DNA of 64,000 nucleotides. Source: Burhinus oedicnemus. Lineage: Eukaryota > Chordata > Aves > Charadriiformes > Burhinidae. A program made the position numbers and the translations under genes. The notes below the pieces were generated by a model, which saw only the letters and a list, made by a program, of their open reading frames with translations, ran no database searches and was not told the DNA's origin. This document shows positions 25,301-37,570 of this stretch, piece by piece. Every line of letters begins with the position of its first letter. Position 1 is the stretch's first letter. The stretch lies in NCBI GenBank assembly GCA_008921705.1, contig VFFE01009149.1, positions 1,495,779 through 1,559,778 on the forward strand, in the 5' to 3' direction.

Positions 25301-26387
25301 ATCTTGGTTTAGCAATGTGTAACACACAAGACCAAAATAACATCATTAGCATTACAAAAAAAGACCCACAGGTGGTGTCCAACCTACAGTTTTGTTAGAT
25401 GTAAATAGAAAGAAATAGGAAAGGGTGCATTTCACAGTAGTGCTGATGATTAGCAGCATGTACTGAGGATTAAGAAAGTGTCAAATGCTTTTTTTTTCAG
25501 GAAATCAAATTGCTTTAAAGAATACTTGGTCAAGATAAATGGGAAAGGGTCTACAACAAGCTACAAAACACTAATGTTTATCAAGCTGACATGCAGAAAA
25601 ACAGTAGAAAAGTTCACCCGAGGCACTGGGCAAGCCTCAAAAAAGAACATTGTATCAGACTAAAGCAAAAGGAACAAAAATGTCAATTCCACATGAAAAA
25701 AGAAAAGAGGTTACTGGCACAAAGTGCCTGTGTTACCTTTTGCCATTACTGCAGAAAAGCTGGAGAAGGGCAACCTTCCCAGCTGCTTCACTGGGGAGCA
25801 CAAATGTGGTGCTCTGTTACCACACAGACTGCTTCTCAGGGACTTCTGGAAACCATGAACTCAGTAGGACAGTTCCACCTAATCTGGGTCTCTTAGAAGT
25901 GTGCTGCTATTTAAGAATGTTCATTGGATGTTGGATGTAAATTTTAATAAATTGTCTGTGAAACTGGAAGTGGTGAATAAAGATTTTCTGGTATTAAATG
26001 AGCAAATGACCAAATCAAGCTTGGCATTGACTTTTTATAACAGTAGGGTCAAACTGGAGGCTACTGCTTTGTGTTTCACAGCCCTAAGTAAAACTCAGTG
26101 TCAGACTATTTAAGCAGAGGCTTTGGCTGTAGTCCCTTGGTATTTTTTTTGTTCCTTTGTTTACAGGAGGCCAACATTAGCTAAAAACAATCACAGGTCA
26201 TTTATTTCTATGGCTGAAGAAATTAATAAAATCCTTCACTTAGCTTTCCTCTTAGTTCAGGCCAGAACTTACTTGGTAAAGGAACCAAGATAAGGAGCCT
26301 TAAAATGTTGAAGAAAAAATAAATACTTTAAATTGAAAACATAATTGTTGTGTAGGCATTGAAAAATCTGAGAAGGATCATGAACAT
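22331..26387. other. unique AT-rich sequence, no gene seen
   Basis: No recognisable transposon or gene lies here. Positions 22915-23060 are rich in C and T on the plus strand and lead into a short AT/GC alternating tract at 23072-23093 (ATATGCATATATATAT). The segment 25478-26115 has several overlapping open frames of 60-101 codons, none with a recognisable motif. Confidence 0.55.
23072..23093. repeat. short (AT)n microsatellite
   Basis: This is an imperfect AT dinucleotide run interrupted by one GC step, at the end of a pyrimidine-rich stretch. Confidence 0.7.
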
Positions 26388-27052
26388 AGCAGGTTTCAGT
26401 ATCTGAAAGGGGCCTGCAAGAGATCTGGAGATCTGGAGTCCAGAAAGCCAACTGCATCCTGAGCTGCATCAAAAGAAGTGTGGCCAGCAGGTCAAGGGAG
26501 GTGATTCTGCCCTCCACTCCACTCTCATGAGACCCCACCTGGAGCAGTGTGTCCAGCTCTGGAGCCCTCAACATAAGAAAGACATGGACCTGTTGGAGCA
26601 GGTCCAGAGGAGGGCCACAGAGATGATCAGAGGGCTGGAGCACCTCTGCTATGAGGAGAGGCTGAGAGAGTTGGGGTTGGTTCAGCCTGGAGAAGACTCC
26701 GGGGAGACCTTATAGCAGCTTTCCAGTACCTAAAGGGTGTTTACAGGAAAGATGAGGAGGAACTCTATCAGGGACTGTAGCAATAGGACAAAGGGTAGTG
26801 GATTTAGACTGAAAGAGAGTAGATTTAGGTTAGATATTAGGAAGAAATTCTTTACTGTGAGTGTGGTGAGACACTGGAACAAGTTTCCCAGGGAAGTTCT
26901 GGATGCCCCCTCCCTGGAGTTGTTCAAGGCCAGGTTGGAATAGGGCTTTGAGTAACCTGGTCTAGTGGGAGCTGTTCCTTGCCCATGGCAGGTGGGTTGG
27001 AACTAGATGATTGTTAAGGTCCCTCCCAACCCAAAGCATTCTGTGATTCTAG
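26388..27052 (+). mobile_element. CR1 LINE fragment with scrambled 5' end, plus strand
   Basis: The element covers the C-terminal part of CR1 ORF2 and the 3' UTR, ending ATTCTGTGATTCT (27039-27050). Its first 50 bases (26388-26437) match a later point of the element, equivalent to 18922-18967 in the 17.3-kb copy. The sequence then jumps back to the equivalent of 18648 and runs straight to the 3' end. Segment order is therefore rearranged, with both parts on the same strand. The copy is too short to hold any RT catalytic motif. Confidence 0.93.
26527..26943 (+). pseudogene. CR1 ORF2 C-terminal remnant
   Basis: Two open segments keep the typical CR1 C-terminal protein: [19 protein letters not shown] from 26527, and, in another frame, a stretch with FRLDIRKKFFTVSVVRHWN ending at 26943. 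They are separated by a deletion around 26695-26705 where the other copies have the phrase EKRRLQGDL, which shifts the frame. This is the region after the reverse-transcriptase domain and has no enzymatic residues of its own. It is a dead fragment. Confidence 0.85.
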
Positions 27053-27279
27053 GTAATCTGCTTCAGCTTCCAGAAAAGAAAGGTACCAGGGACATGGAGG
27101 TTTCTATTTTGCTTGAGAGAAGCACAGTTAAACAGCAGAGCAAGTCAAGGAGCTGAACTCTAGGAGAGAAGACTGGGGAAGAAAACAGACCTTGTCACTG
27201 TGACTGTGAGATTTCAATAGTGATGCCCAAGTCCAAATGCCAACCTCTTTAAGGATTAGTGGTAGATTATTAGAAAAAT

Positions 27280-27970
27280 ATAGATAATAGGTCAATTCCA
27301 AATATCAATGTTAGTGAATAGGGCAGAATCCAGCAGCCTGGTGGAGGCAAAGCTGGCACAGCTGCATGCCCCCAGGTCCAACAAGTAACGAGACTGAGCA
27401 CATATTCCCAGTAGACGCACACACACAGAGGACATGTATACACCACATATATGCATAGCTGGTGACAGAAGGAACACAGACAGAAACACTGAGCACTCGC
27501 ACAGACACAAAATTGCCTCATGCTCTTTCCCTCTCTGACTGAGCCGGATGGAGGTCTGCTAGTACATATATACATATATGTACATAAATACATATGTACA
27601 ATGTGGATCCCTCCATCAGTTGGGCTCAGACACAATCTGCCCCATAGCTGCCACTGCTCATCTTTCCCTAACTCATCTTGATGTGTTTCACACCTGAACA
27701 CCAGAGCTGAGGGTCTTCTAGGGCACAACTGGGAGGGGTTCAGACAGAATATCTCTTCCTCTGAGGCCTTAATTTTGATTCCGTGCCTGCTACAGTGTCC
27801 CCGTGCTCCTCTGGGTTTCTGGAGATGGGCCTGTGATGCACTGATGGCTCCTGTGATGGGCCTGGGAGTATCCAGGGCAGGGGATTATCTGACGTCCACA
27901 CTTGCCATTGCCTCTCTGTGCTCCTTTGTGGGTGTGCAGGTGGGTTTTCATAACATAACTTAACAATCAA
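27280..27970. other. GC-richer block of unknown type, possible ERV or LTR remnant
   Basis: This block is visibly richer in G and C than its surroundings and contains CA-rich parts (27418-27428) and a TACATATA-type tract (27563-27600). On the minus strand it has a 152-codon open frame (27270-27728) full of Cys and Val-Cys repeats that come from the CA/GT-rich sequence. The alternation of TG-rich and G-rich segments on the minus strand resembles retroviral LTR or leader sequence, but I find no TG...CA ends, polyadenylation signal or primer-binding site that I can defend. The class is unresolved. Confidence 0.3.
27563..27600. repeat. (TACATA)n-type AT-rich microsatellite
   Basis: This is an imperfect run of TACATATA, CATATATG and TACATAAA units. 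It contains palindromic TACATATATGTA-like sections and may be length-variable. Confidence 0.75.
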
Positions 27971-30900
27971 GAAATGTGTTTATTAAATATTAGGTCATTT
28001 TGGGCAAGAAGAGAAGATGCTGGACTGGGAATTGCATGATAGTGTAGCTTCCCAGGGACAGGAAGCCTAGAAGAGAGGAACTGAAAAAGCATGTGTTGTG
28101 TAATGCCAGGTCTGTCAGTAAATAAGGGCGATCTCTTTGAAACAACAGATTTCTGATGCCAAACCCAAAAGTGTAATTAAGCACAGCACTCCTGGATATG
28201 TGCAACAGCACTGTAGGCCCATGGGTGTCAGTCTGGTCAGTAGTTACTGTCTGCTGACTGTTGCTTAGGCAGAAGGTCTGGATTTTTGCACACTGCTCTT
28301 TTGAAGGTGTGTAAATACTCTTATATTACACATATATTGTAGATCTTTTGGGATCTTACCTTGAAGAATTCCAAACCAGCACAAAGCTTAATTACATGCT
28401 CTGTCTTAATCAGGGTAGACTATAATGTTCAGTGCTCTGTTTCTTGCAGACATTATCATCCCTCTATTTCATTCTTGGTTCCAGCCTTTAATATCCAGAG
28501 TTACTCAATTGTAAACATTTACTTTCAGGACTTGTTATTAATGCTCTGTATGAATTAAAGCCTATTCATATCTTAATATATGTATCCTATTACAAATTTT
28601 CCCTCAGAAATTAAAAAATATAGTTATTAAAATGCAGCTCATTATTATTTTAACCATTGGAAGAAAAGAACTAAATTAGTATGACTTTTGAGAAAGGTGC
28701 TTGATTTATATCTATCTGACTACTTTCAAGTTTCATTAGGATCAAAGCCATCAAAATACATAACAAACAAGTAATTTATCCTATTTATTTTAAATACTGA
28801 TATTGCTTCTTCATCTTTGCTATTCCATTTTTCAAGAAAATCAGCACACCTCATATAAAACCTGGGTTTTCATGGTCTTTAAATGTAAGAATTTTCTTGC
28901 CTCTTCCAGAGTTAGTGGTAACAATTGATAGGAACACAGAAATTTGAGCCAGATATTACCATCTAAAATATTTGTAGTAGAATCAAAAATGCTTGAAATT
29001 TGCTTTTATACCAGTCCAAGTGTTTGCTTAAAATTTGGCTTTCAGGACTACTGTATGAAGCTCACCCTGCCTCTCTGAATATCAGCAAATGTTTCAGTAA
29101 GTCTCAGCAGTAAACAAGTAGTCATAATCTACATTGTCAAACTTTTCTTTGGTGATTATTTATTCAAAATGGACAAGAGATTATTTATTCAAAACTACAA
29201 GAGCAGTTATATGGAGTACTTCCTTTTTGAATGGATGATGCACAGTAATTTAATAAAGACAACAGGTCCATGTAGTTCTGTAGTTTGTCTCTGACAGCAT
29301 CTTGAGACAGATATTTAAGAGGAAGACACAAAGAAAACCTTCAGTGCAAGTCAATAGAATGACTGACTTATAGCAGGAATTTTTATTACAGTCCATTAGG
29401 TGTTGTCTTATGTACTTTAACATATGGATTTATATTTTATTTGATCAGACAAGGATTATCTGGAAGGACTGAGGAAGAAAAAAAGGTTGTGACCTCGTTC
29501 TTTTGACTAATGCCACAAAACATGGTCTACGTGTTCATATATAGCTGTATACAGTCTTGACAGATGACATGGTTCAGCATAAGGAAGGGATAGGTGGATT
29601 CTGCAATTTAAAAGTTTAGGGGAAAAATTGTGGTTCTTCACAGTCATCATTTTATTTGAAGAATTTCCCACTACAATAAAAAAATTATTACAATGAATGT
29701 AATATCATAACACAGATGTATGCCTTCACGAAGTACCATATGGAATTGCAAACAAGAAATATGCAACCAGCCCATCTATGTTCCAAAATTGTCTTTTCAG
29801 AATGATATTTAGCACCTTTCTGATATTCCTTATTTTTAAAGATATCCAACAGAAACCTACGTTTCTCTGAAAGGGAGACCCTGTACTGAAGAGATTCAGT
29901 ATCAACTAGGGAGCAAATAATGTGATCCTGTGAAGAAGATCACTCTGTGATATGCACAGTGGCACTTCTGTGGATATCATTGCTAAAAGTGTTCTTTTAT
30001 AATGTGAAAATGCTGCTCAAGCTGCTTGAAAAATTCAGCCAAATCAAACAAACCAAACCAAAACAAGAACCCCCAGGTTGGTTTCATAGAGTGAAGAGAG
30101 TTTATTTCAAGACCATTTGCTGTAAAAAGTCGTCTATCTTTAAAAAGATATAGAAGTGCTTCTTCTGTTATTTATAGCTCAATTTCCTCCAAACATACTT
30201 CTCAGATGAACAATGCAAGGAGAACAAAAGCAAACAAGATCATTCATAGTCTTAAATTATAAAATGCCAGTTCTGAAGCACTCAGGATTCCTGACTTAAG
30301 TGTCTTTAATTTGACAAGACAGATGCTGTGTGAAGGAACATACGGCAGACTTTACTCAAGACTGTGGAATTCTTTGCTTTCATTGTTTTGTGTCAGAATC
30401 TAAACAATCTTTATGTATGTGAATTTTTTTGCTGTATATGTGATAAGAAAATGACATTAAAATTTTTTTCCCCAAGCTGAAAGTTCAATAAGAAAAAAAC
30501 AATTGAAAAAGATAAGAGGCTGGACTGTAATCTGCCCAAATATCACTATATTATTTTAATCTGTTGGGTGGTTTTTAAGTACTGGATAGCTCATGGGTTT
30601 TTGAATGGACTTTTTTTACCCATTGTGTCAAACATTTTTTATTCTGGATTAATGACCAACAGTTGTTACAATTTGACAGGTGTACATGAAATTAATGAGC
30701 TGGTTTCATGCCAGTGCTCTATTCCCATCACATCACTGCAGATGGCACAAGTTTACAGTTTCAATATTTAGTTCAAACAGCTATTTTGACGGAATCACCT
30801 CTTCAGTTCCCCAATACATTTCTTCTTCTTTCTTGATCTTTCCTTAACGTGCACAGACCCATATTTTTTGTCTATGGAAGCCAAATTTCTAGCAGCCTAA

Positions 30901-31240
30901 CACTGCAAAACTTCCAATGCCTTTCTGTAGAGCCAATGCATCAGTCAAGACGAATTCTTCTTTTCGGCCTAAAGAACCAGATCTCATAAAAACTTGAGAA
31001 GCAAATTAGGGATGAATGAAATATTCCTTCATCTGAACTGCTTTCCAGTTGATATCTAATCTCTATTAAGCTATCCGTTTTTTTTTTTAAGTTCCCATTT
31101 ACAGATGTGCTTCTGTATGTGGCTGAAACTATTCTCTCCAGACAGGGCTGAGCAACTCAGTTAAATACCCTACTGAGATACAGTAATTAAATGCTTGATT
31201 CAGTTGCTCACACATAACTTTCTAGTGCAATGTGAGACAT
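27971..31240. other. unique AT-rich sequence, no gene seen
   Basis: There is no recognised repeat apart from a small tandem duplication at 29154-29202. Open frames are under 76 codons. Much of it, especially 28560-28800, is very AT-rich. Confidence 0.55.
29154..29202. repeat. tandem duplication of about 25 bp
   Basis: Two adjacent units both start GATTATTTATTCAAAA and end ACAAGA (29154-29178 and 29179-29202). They differ only in the middle (TGG against CT). This is a typical slippage-type local duplication. Confidence 0.85.
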
Positions 31241-32769
31241 GAAATGAGATTCATCTGCGAGTCCTGAGAGAACCGGTGGATGAAGTTGCCAAGCCACTAT
31301 CCATCATATTTGAGAAGTCGTGGCGGTGTGACTAAGTTCCTGCTGACTGGAAAAGCAGAAACATAATGCCCATTTTTAAAAAGGGCTAAAAGGAAGACCC
31401 GGGGAACTACAGGCCGGTCAGTCTCACCTCTGTGCCAAGCGAGATCATGGAGCAGATCCTCCTGGAAACTCTGCTAAGGCACATAGGAAATAAGAGGTGA
31501 TCGGTGACAGCCAACATGGCTTCACTAAGGGCAAATCATGCCTGACAAACTTGGTGGCCTTCTACGACAGGGTTACAACGTTGGTGGATAAGGGGAGAGC
31601 AACAGATGTCATCTACCTGGACTTGTGCAAGGCATTTGACACTGTCCTGCACAACATCCTAGTCTCTAAATTGGAGAGACATGGATTTGATGGATGGAGC
31701 ACTTGGTGGATAAGGAACTGACTGGACAGTCTCACTCAAAGAGTTGTGGTCAACAGCTTGATGTCCAAGTGGTGAGCAGTGATGAGTGGTGTTCCTCAGG
31801 GGTTGGTCCTGGGACTGGTATTATTTAACATCTTTGTTGGCGACATGGATATAGGGACTGAGTGCACCCTCAGCAAGTTTGCCAATGACACCAAGCTGTG
31901 GGGAGCAGTCGACACGCTGGAGGGAAGGGATGCCATCCAGAGGGCTTGAGAGGTGGACCTGTGCCAACCTCATGAAGTTCAACAAGGCCAAGTGCAAGGT
32001 CCTGCACATGGGTCGGGGCAATCTCATGCACAAATACAGGCTGGGCAGAGAGTGGATCGAGAGCAGCCCTGAGGAGAGGGACTTGGGGGTGTTGATGGAT
32101 GAGAAGCTCAACATGAGCCAGCAATGCATACTTGCAGCCCAGAAGGCCAGCCATATCCTGAACTGCATCAAAAGAAGCATGGCTAGCAGGTCAAGGGAGG
32201 TGATTCTGCCCCTCTACTCCACTCTTGTGAGACCCCATGGGGAGTACTGTGTCCAGCTCTGGAGTGCTTAGCACAAGAAGGACCTGGACCTGTTGGAGTG
32301 GGTCCAGAAGAGGGCCATGATATCAAAGGGCTGGATCACCTCTGTTATGAGGACAGGCTGAAAGAGATGGGGTTGTTCAGCCTGGAGAAGAGAAGGCTCT
32401 GGGGAGACCTTATAGCAGCATTCCAGTACTTAAAGGGGGCCTAGAAGAAAACTGGAGAGGGACTTTTTACAAGGGCATGTAGCGATAGGACAAGCGGTAG
32501 TGGCTTGAAACTGGAAGACAGTAGATTTAGAAAAGATATTAAGAAGAAATTTTTCACTCTGAGAGTAGTGAGGCACTGGAAGAGGTTGCCTAGGGAAGCT
32601 GTGGAGGCCCCATCCCTGGAGCTGTTCAAGGCCACTTTGGATGGGGCTTTGAGTAACCTGGTCTAGTGGGAGGTGTCCTTTCCCATGGCAGGTGGGTTGG
32701 AACTAGATGATCTTCAAGGTCCCTTCCAACTCTAACCATTCTATGATTCTATAATTCTGTGCTTCTATG
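31241..32769 (+). mobile_element. CR1 LINE, 5'-truncated, plus strand
   Basis: This is a copy of about 1.5 kb of the same CR1 subfamily as the 17.3-kb element, starting close to the equivalent of 17772 and ending in degenerate octamers (ATTCTATG, ATTCTATA, ATTCTGTG, CTTCTATG) at 32738-32769. It holds most of the reverse-transcriptase region and the 3' UTR. Confidence 0.95.
31245..32271 (+). pseudogene. CR1 ORF2 reverse-transcriptase remnant (broken)
   Basis: The frame starts with [12 protein letters not shown] sequence and then hits stops: a TGA near 31329, and a TAA in the KKGKKED block near 31386. A one-base deletion near 31489 shifts the frame. From 31497 a 74-codon segment keeps [15 protein letters not shown] and an intact motif [12 protein letters not shown] (aspartate codon 31620-31622). 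It ends at a TGA where related copies have tryptophan (RN followed by stop, 31719-31721). Further on, the FADD box reads FAND (31878-31889), losing its first catalytic aspartate. The C-terminal part from [14 protein letters not shown] to [12 protein letters not shown] is open until 32271. The lesions differ from those in the 17.3-kb copy, so the two decayed independently. Confidence 0.92.
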
Positions 32770-35700
32770 TTGCGGGATGCCATGATTTCCAGTTAGAGCT
32801 CCAGAATAGTATAGATACCCTGCAAATGCTGTACCATCTCTGTCAGACTTATGAAGATATCTTGGAAAACTTACAGCTTCTAAGAAATCAGTAGGGATCT
32901 GTTGAGCAGATGACTGAGTCAAGCCCTGGAGAGTCAGTTAATGCTTAAGACACCTATAATTATTATCTATATATCTATACGGGCTGTAAGGACTTGACTG
33001 AATCAAGCTGCAGGTGTCTAAACTTCCATTATAATCAGATGTCTACCTGATTGTAGTAGATACCCACTGATCATAACATAGATATCTGATGTTTACTGAG
33101 ATGCCTCAGGTTAGCCAGGACATAAACACAGGCCTGTCAAATATGACACACGATATATAGGAGACATGTAAACAGGAAAGAAAATACCCACCATGCCAAA
33201 AAGGAAATCAAAGAATCTTCAGTGCAATTTCCAAATGAGAGGTGTTAGCTAAGGAACATTTTAAAGCTCCTATTTTCTAGAATCTCTTGCAGTTTATCTA
33301 AAAGAAATACTTATCAACTATGTTTTGAAATCCATCTATACTTTCTTCTCTCATGTCAGAAGCCATTAAAAAAGTACAGTAGAGTTTTAGAATTGATACT
33401 GCAGCACATTCCCCAGCCTGGTGCTAGGAAACCACACGGTACAAAGTTATTCTGATTAAGTGGATGAAGTAAAATTTAGTTATCCATGTGACAAAGTAGC
33501 AGCATATGCAAAACTACATAAGACAAATAAATAAATAAACTGTGCTATATTTATCTGATCACCTGTGTCATAACAGCTTTCTCTTATTAGTCACACCACT
33601 TCCAAAAGTTTTGGGACATATTTCAATTGTAACTGATGAAATTAAGCTAGGAAGTCTAAGGTTTTATAAGGGCTAGGTGAATTTGATGAATGGTCTGTGT
33701 ATGTGAGTCTGCATCTTGCCCTTTCAGCACACAGTGCTGAGTTTGCAATACTTTGAGAATCAGGAAATAAAAGCACCTGGTTACAATTTACCACCATTTT
33801 CTTTGGCTAGGCTAAACAGCTAGTCTTGTGATCTTTTATTGCTCTTGAATTCCCTCATTAACTCTTTGAAACATACTTTTTATTGCATTTTTTTAAATCC
33901 ATGACAATATAAGATGCCTGATACTATCACTGATTTATAAGAGCAGTCTCTATTATAAAGGACCAGACACCTCAGCTTTCCCATGACACTATTTTAACTT
34001 GTAATAATATTCCCCCCAAATTAGGCCCAAGCTGTGCATTGTTCAGCATTGCATCTTAGGGCTACCAAGAGGTCATATACAATGAGGCTGTATACTTATT
34101 TTTTCTCTTGCATGCATTGCTGGGCTTGCAAATTCTTGATTGAAGAGGAAAATCTTCCTACTATTGCTGTCCTGCTTAGTTGACCAGAAAGTCTGGTCAT
34201 TGCAGTACCACTTACCAGCATACTATTTCAAACTTAATATTCCAAACCTAACACTTGCAGTATTATCATAAAAATGAATGGATATTCCCTTCATTTAATT
34301 CCTGTAGCAGGACATTATAGCTCTGATTCAGAGTTACACTATGAGAGCTTTGCACTATGAGGGCAGTTCATGTGCACAGAGCTTGAGCCATCTTGGAAGG
34401 CCTGATACTGCTAAAATTTTACATTATGACATAAGCAGGCTCCTTGATCCTCTTTATTATATGGAGTATGAAGATAGTCCAGTGTCGTTTTTTTCTCACT
34501 TAGATTGCAGTTGCTTTATACAGAAAGTCTCTAAGCTTATATCCTTAGTGTGATAATGCCACTTCCTAGAGCAGCAAGATGCAACAGTGCTTAAGGTCAT
34601 GGTTATCCTTAAAGGATTTGACATTACACCATCTATTCCCTGGGTTTTATATATGATTTTATTGTGCAAAGGAAGCTACAGGAGGCTCTTTAAATCCTTT
34701 TGGTGAGATCTGAACTAGACAGCAGTGACCTAACCCACTCATGTTCAGCTGGGATGATCCAAAGAGTCTGAGTTTATGCTATAGACTACTCAGCTACTTC
34801 CATGAGCAAGAAGGCAAGAAGGAATTCTCCTAGGAAGGCTAGATTGGCCAATATATTTGCTTTATTTTCTTCTCAGCACGGCATGGGGAACTAGCTTCAC
34901 AAACTGTTACAACAGACACAGCCAAGGCGGAAACCTGTACTTGTGCTCAGTGTGTTCAGACCCAAGGACAAGAGGCCTCCTACCAGGCTGGTGCTATGTG
35001 CAAGGGCAGAAAAGGATGGAGATGCCTAGATTAGCAAAGACTAGGTATGCTCCCATGTTAGTAACATGGTCTCTAATTGGGTCAAGGGATATTGATACCA
35101 TGTGGTCACAAACTGCAGAGGGGAAATGTTTTTATGTCTGTTGTGTGTTTATATACCCATAGGTAGAAATGAAGTTGCAATCTGCCTTTCAAACACACTT
35201 TTATGTACATTTGTTTACTGATGTGCCTGAATCAATTGTACACCAATGCTGTATTTTGTGTTCTCTCATGCATTTCCTGAATAAATTAATCATCATTCAT
35301 TTCAACATTTTCATTATTTTCATTGACTGTCTTCTGTTTCCCTTCCATCTTTTTGAGATATGAGTATCAGAAGTGAACACAGCATTCATGTGAAACCTTT
35401 GACATGGTTTCATCAGTTGCTCTATACCTTAGACTATTAAGAACTTCACTCAAGGATTATGTACAAAGACACAGAGGGATTAAACTAATTAAAACAATAG
35501 GTTGTCACTGAATTATTCTGCTCACCTGAAAGCATTCTAGATTACAGAAGGCATGCTGAGATGTCTCTTCACTCAGGTTCTCTTATTAACATTTGTAAAT
35601 TGCAATAAATAAATGAAATGCACTATTTTTATTACCTTGCTGTCAAGGTTCAAACCTTTTCACTTCCCCCCACATATTTGCACATGTTCATAATTTTTTC

Positions 35701-36879
35701 TTATGGGTGAGAAAAGAATGTGCTTTCCTGTGAAGAAATTGGCAACACTTTATCAACATATCCTTACAATTAAATATTCAGTAAGAAGGGAAAGCGCATT
35801 AAGGACACCCTACATTTGTTCACTCTCTGGGGGACTTTAATTCCATGGTAGCTTGGTATATGTCTCCACGGAAGTTTTCACTCCCACTTTTGTGTCAATC
35901 TTGTAATTACTTCAGTATCATTTCAAGGCTTGTGAGCTCCTCATTATAGAGATGGAGAGTTCTCCTACCAATAATGATCCTCTGAGTGAGTTATCTGCAA
36001 CATCATTAATGGAAAAAAATGGCTTTATTTTACAGAAATAATTGGAAGCATTGGCCACATGTGATAAAGTTGCATTCCATAATTATTTTGCCACATATGA
36101 TGTATGTCCTTTGTTTCCTATTATGCTTGTGGAGGCATACTTTCCTATATTTTATGGAGGTTGTTTCAGAGAGCCCCTAATTTATATTTAACAAATTTTT
36201 TTTCTGAGCCTGATTTGTTTTTGTCAATAGGATGCCTACTTAATATTGCTTAACTCTGTGTAATGCTTAGTTGATTTTCACAAGTGAAATTTATTCTGGA
36301 TTTATGACAAAGGTTACAACTCACAGCTGTAGCTCCCTCGACAGAACTCCAGCAAAAGCCGGATAAGTGCTTTTGCTCCGCTTGGAGAAGTCAGGTCTGT
36401 CCAGCCTGTCCACTGCTTTTTCTCTATTGTTCTGTCCAAGACATTGTGATCCCAAATTGCTGAGTATTGTTTCCTCCTCCACTCAGTAAGAAATTTATTT
36501 CCTTTATTTTAAAATGCATTCACTTGTACATGGCCAGGTTTTGGCCTTACTGGCATAAATGTCCATCAAAAAATTACATCTTTGTAAAAAGGAGAAGGAT
36601 TTTTTTTTTCTGTATGTATCTGAAATCAGGAATAGCATAGCACATGTTCTTTTTTATATTGCTTGACTTCAGTTGTTTAGTTGTTGAAAGTAGGTATAAT
36701 CACATTTTACCAAAATTAGCAAAGAAGATGAACAATTAGAGAGTGATGCTTACGAATACTCAAGAAGTTTAACAAGAAGCACAAGTTAAGATCTTCTTCT
36801 GAGCTTCATTAAGAACGATCCTGCTGGAAAATAATGCTGTGATTCCAACAGCACCCACATATGGGACCCACATAAAATA
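32770..36879. other. unique AT-rich sequence, no gene seen
   Basis: No transposon or exon was recognised. A small (AAAT)4 microsatellite lies at 33523-33540. The 101-codon frame at 34857-35162 has no motif that I know. Confidence 0.55.
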
Positions 36880-37570
36880 TGAACACAGTCAGTCCCCTTG
36901 CTCCTCTTCAGCTTGTAAAGACAGATATTCACTAGTGTAGGCACACACACAACACTGTCTAGGTGCACAAGCTCACACATATTTGCAGGTCTTGAGTACT
37001 GGCACAGACCCTCTGTCTGCCTGGTATACCTGCCTGGATCCTGGGCCCCCTCACCTGCTCCATGGGTCCCCCTACCCTCTTGCTGGTCCAGCTTGATGCT
37101 CACTAGCAAACATGCAGCACTCACACACTTGTCCCACAGGCACCCAACACTCACAGGTCTCCCCAAATACCAGCATGTACCCTCCAGACACCTGATAGCC
37201 CGTCTCGGACCCAGGGATGCCTATGATCTGGCTGGTCCAACCTGAGGTTTGCTAGTGAATGACCTCCGCCCCCAGACTGGGAAAGATACAGACCTCAAAC
37301 CAGGACAGACACTCACCTCACCAGAAGCTGGCACCAGGCACACGGGCCTGTGGTCCTGCTGCAGCCACCACGTGGCCTCACTCATGCCGGTCCCTCCCAG
37401 TAGCTGGTTTTCAGGAGACACACTGTTCCCTTTCTTCTGGCTGGAGGTTTAAGACCCCACTCACTTTGGTCACTGATGCTGAGACCCCTGCCCTCACTCC
37501 AGCAGGTGACACCACAGGCCAGCAGCACCTACACCCCCAGTCTAATTCCAGCTGTTGGCCCCAAATTTCA
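36880..37570 (-). repeat. degenerate tandem repeats, probable ERV leader
   Basis: This block is richer in C, A and G than its surroundings. Two diverged units about 185 bp apart share the order GGTCT..., CTGGT or CTGAT, TGCTGGTCCA or GGCTGGTCCA, GCTCACTAGCAA or GTTTGCTAGTGAA (starting near 36968 and 37153). Shorter echoes of CCAGTAGCTGG and CCAGAAGCTGG recur at 37320-37605. It lies directly downstream, in minus-strand reading, of the LTR at 37571-38075, where a retroviral leader would be. No gag, pol or env product is recognisable. The assignment rests on position and repeat structure. Confidence 0.45.

Noticed and set aside
27270..27728. 152-codon Cys-rich minus-strand frame
   Set aside because: The Cys/Val pattern comes from TG-repeat sequence. 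There is no signal peptide or spaced Cys framework that I can defend.
31821..32180. 119-codon minus-strand frame in the CR1 at 31.2 kb
   Set aside because: It is the antisense shadow of CR1 ORF2, like the 127-codon frame at 51421-51804.
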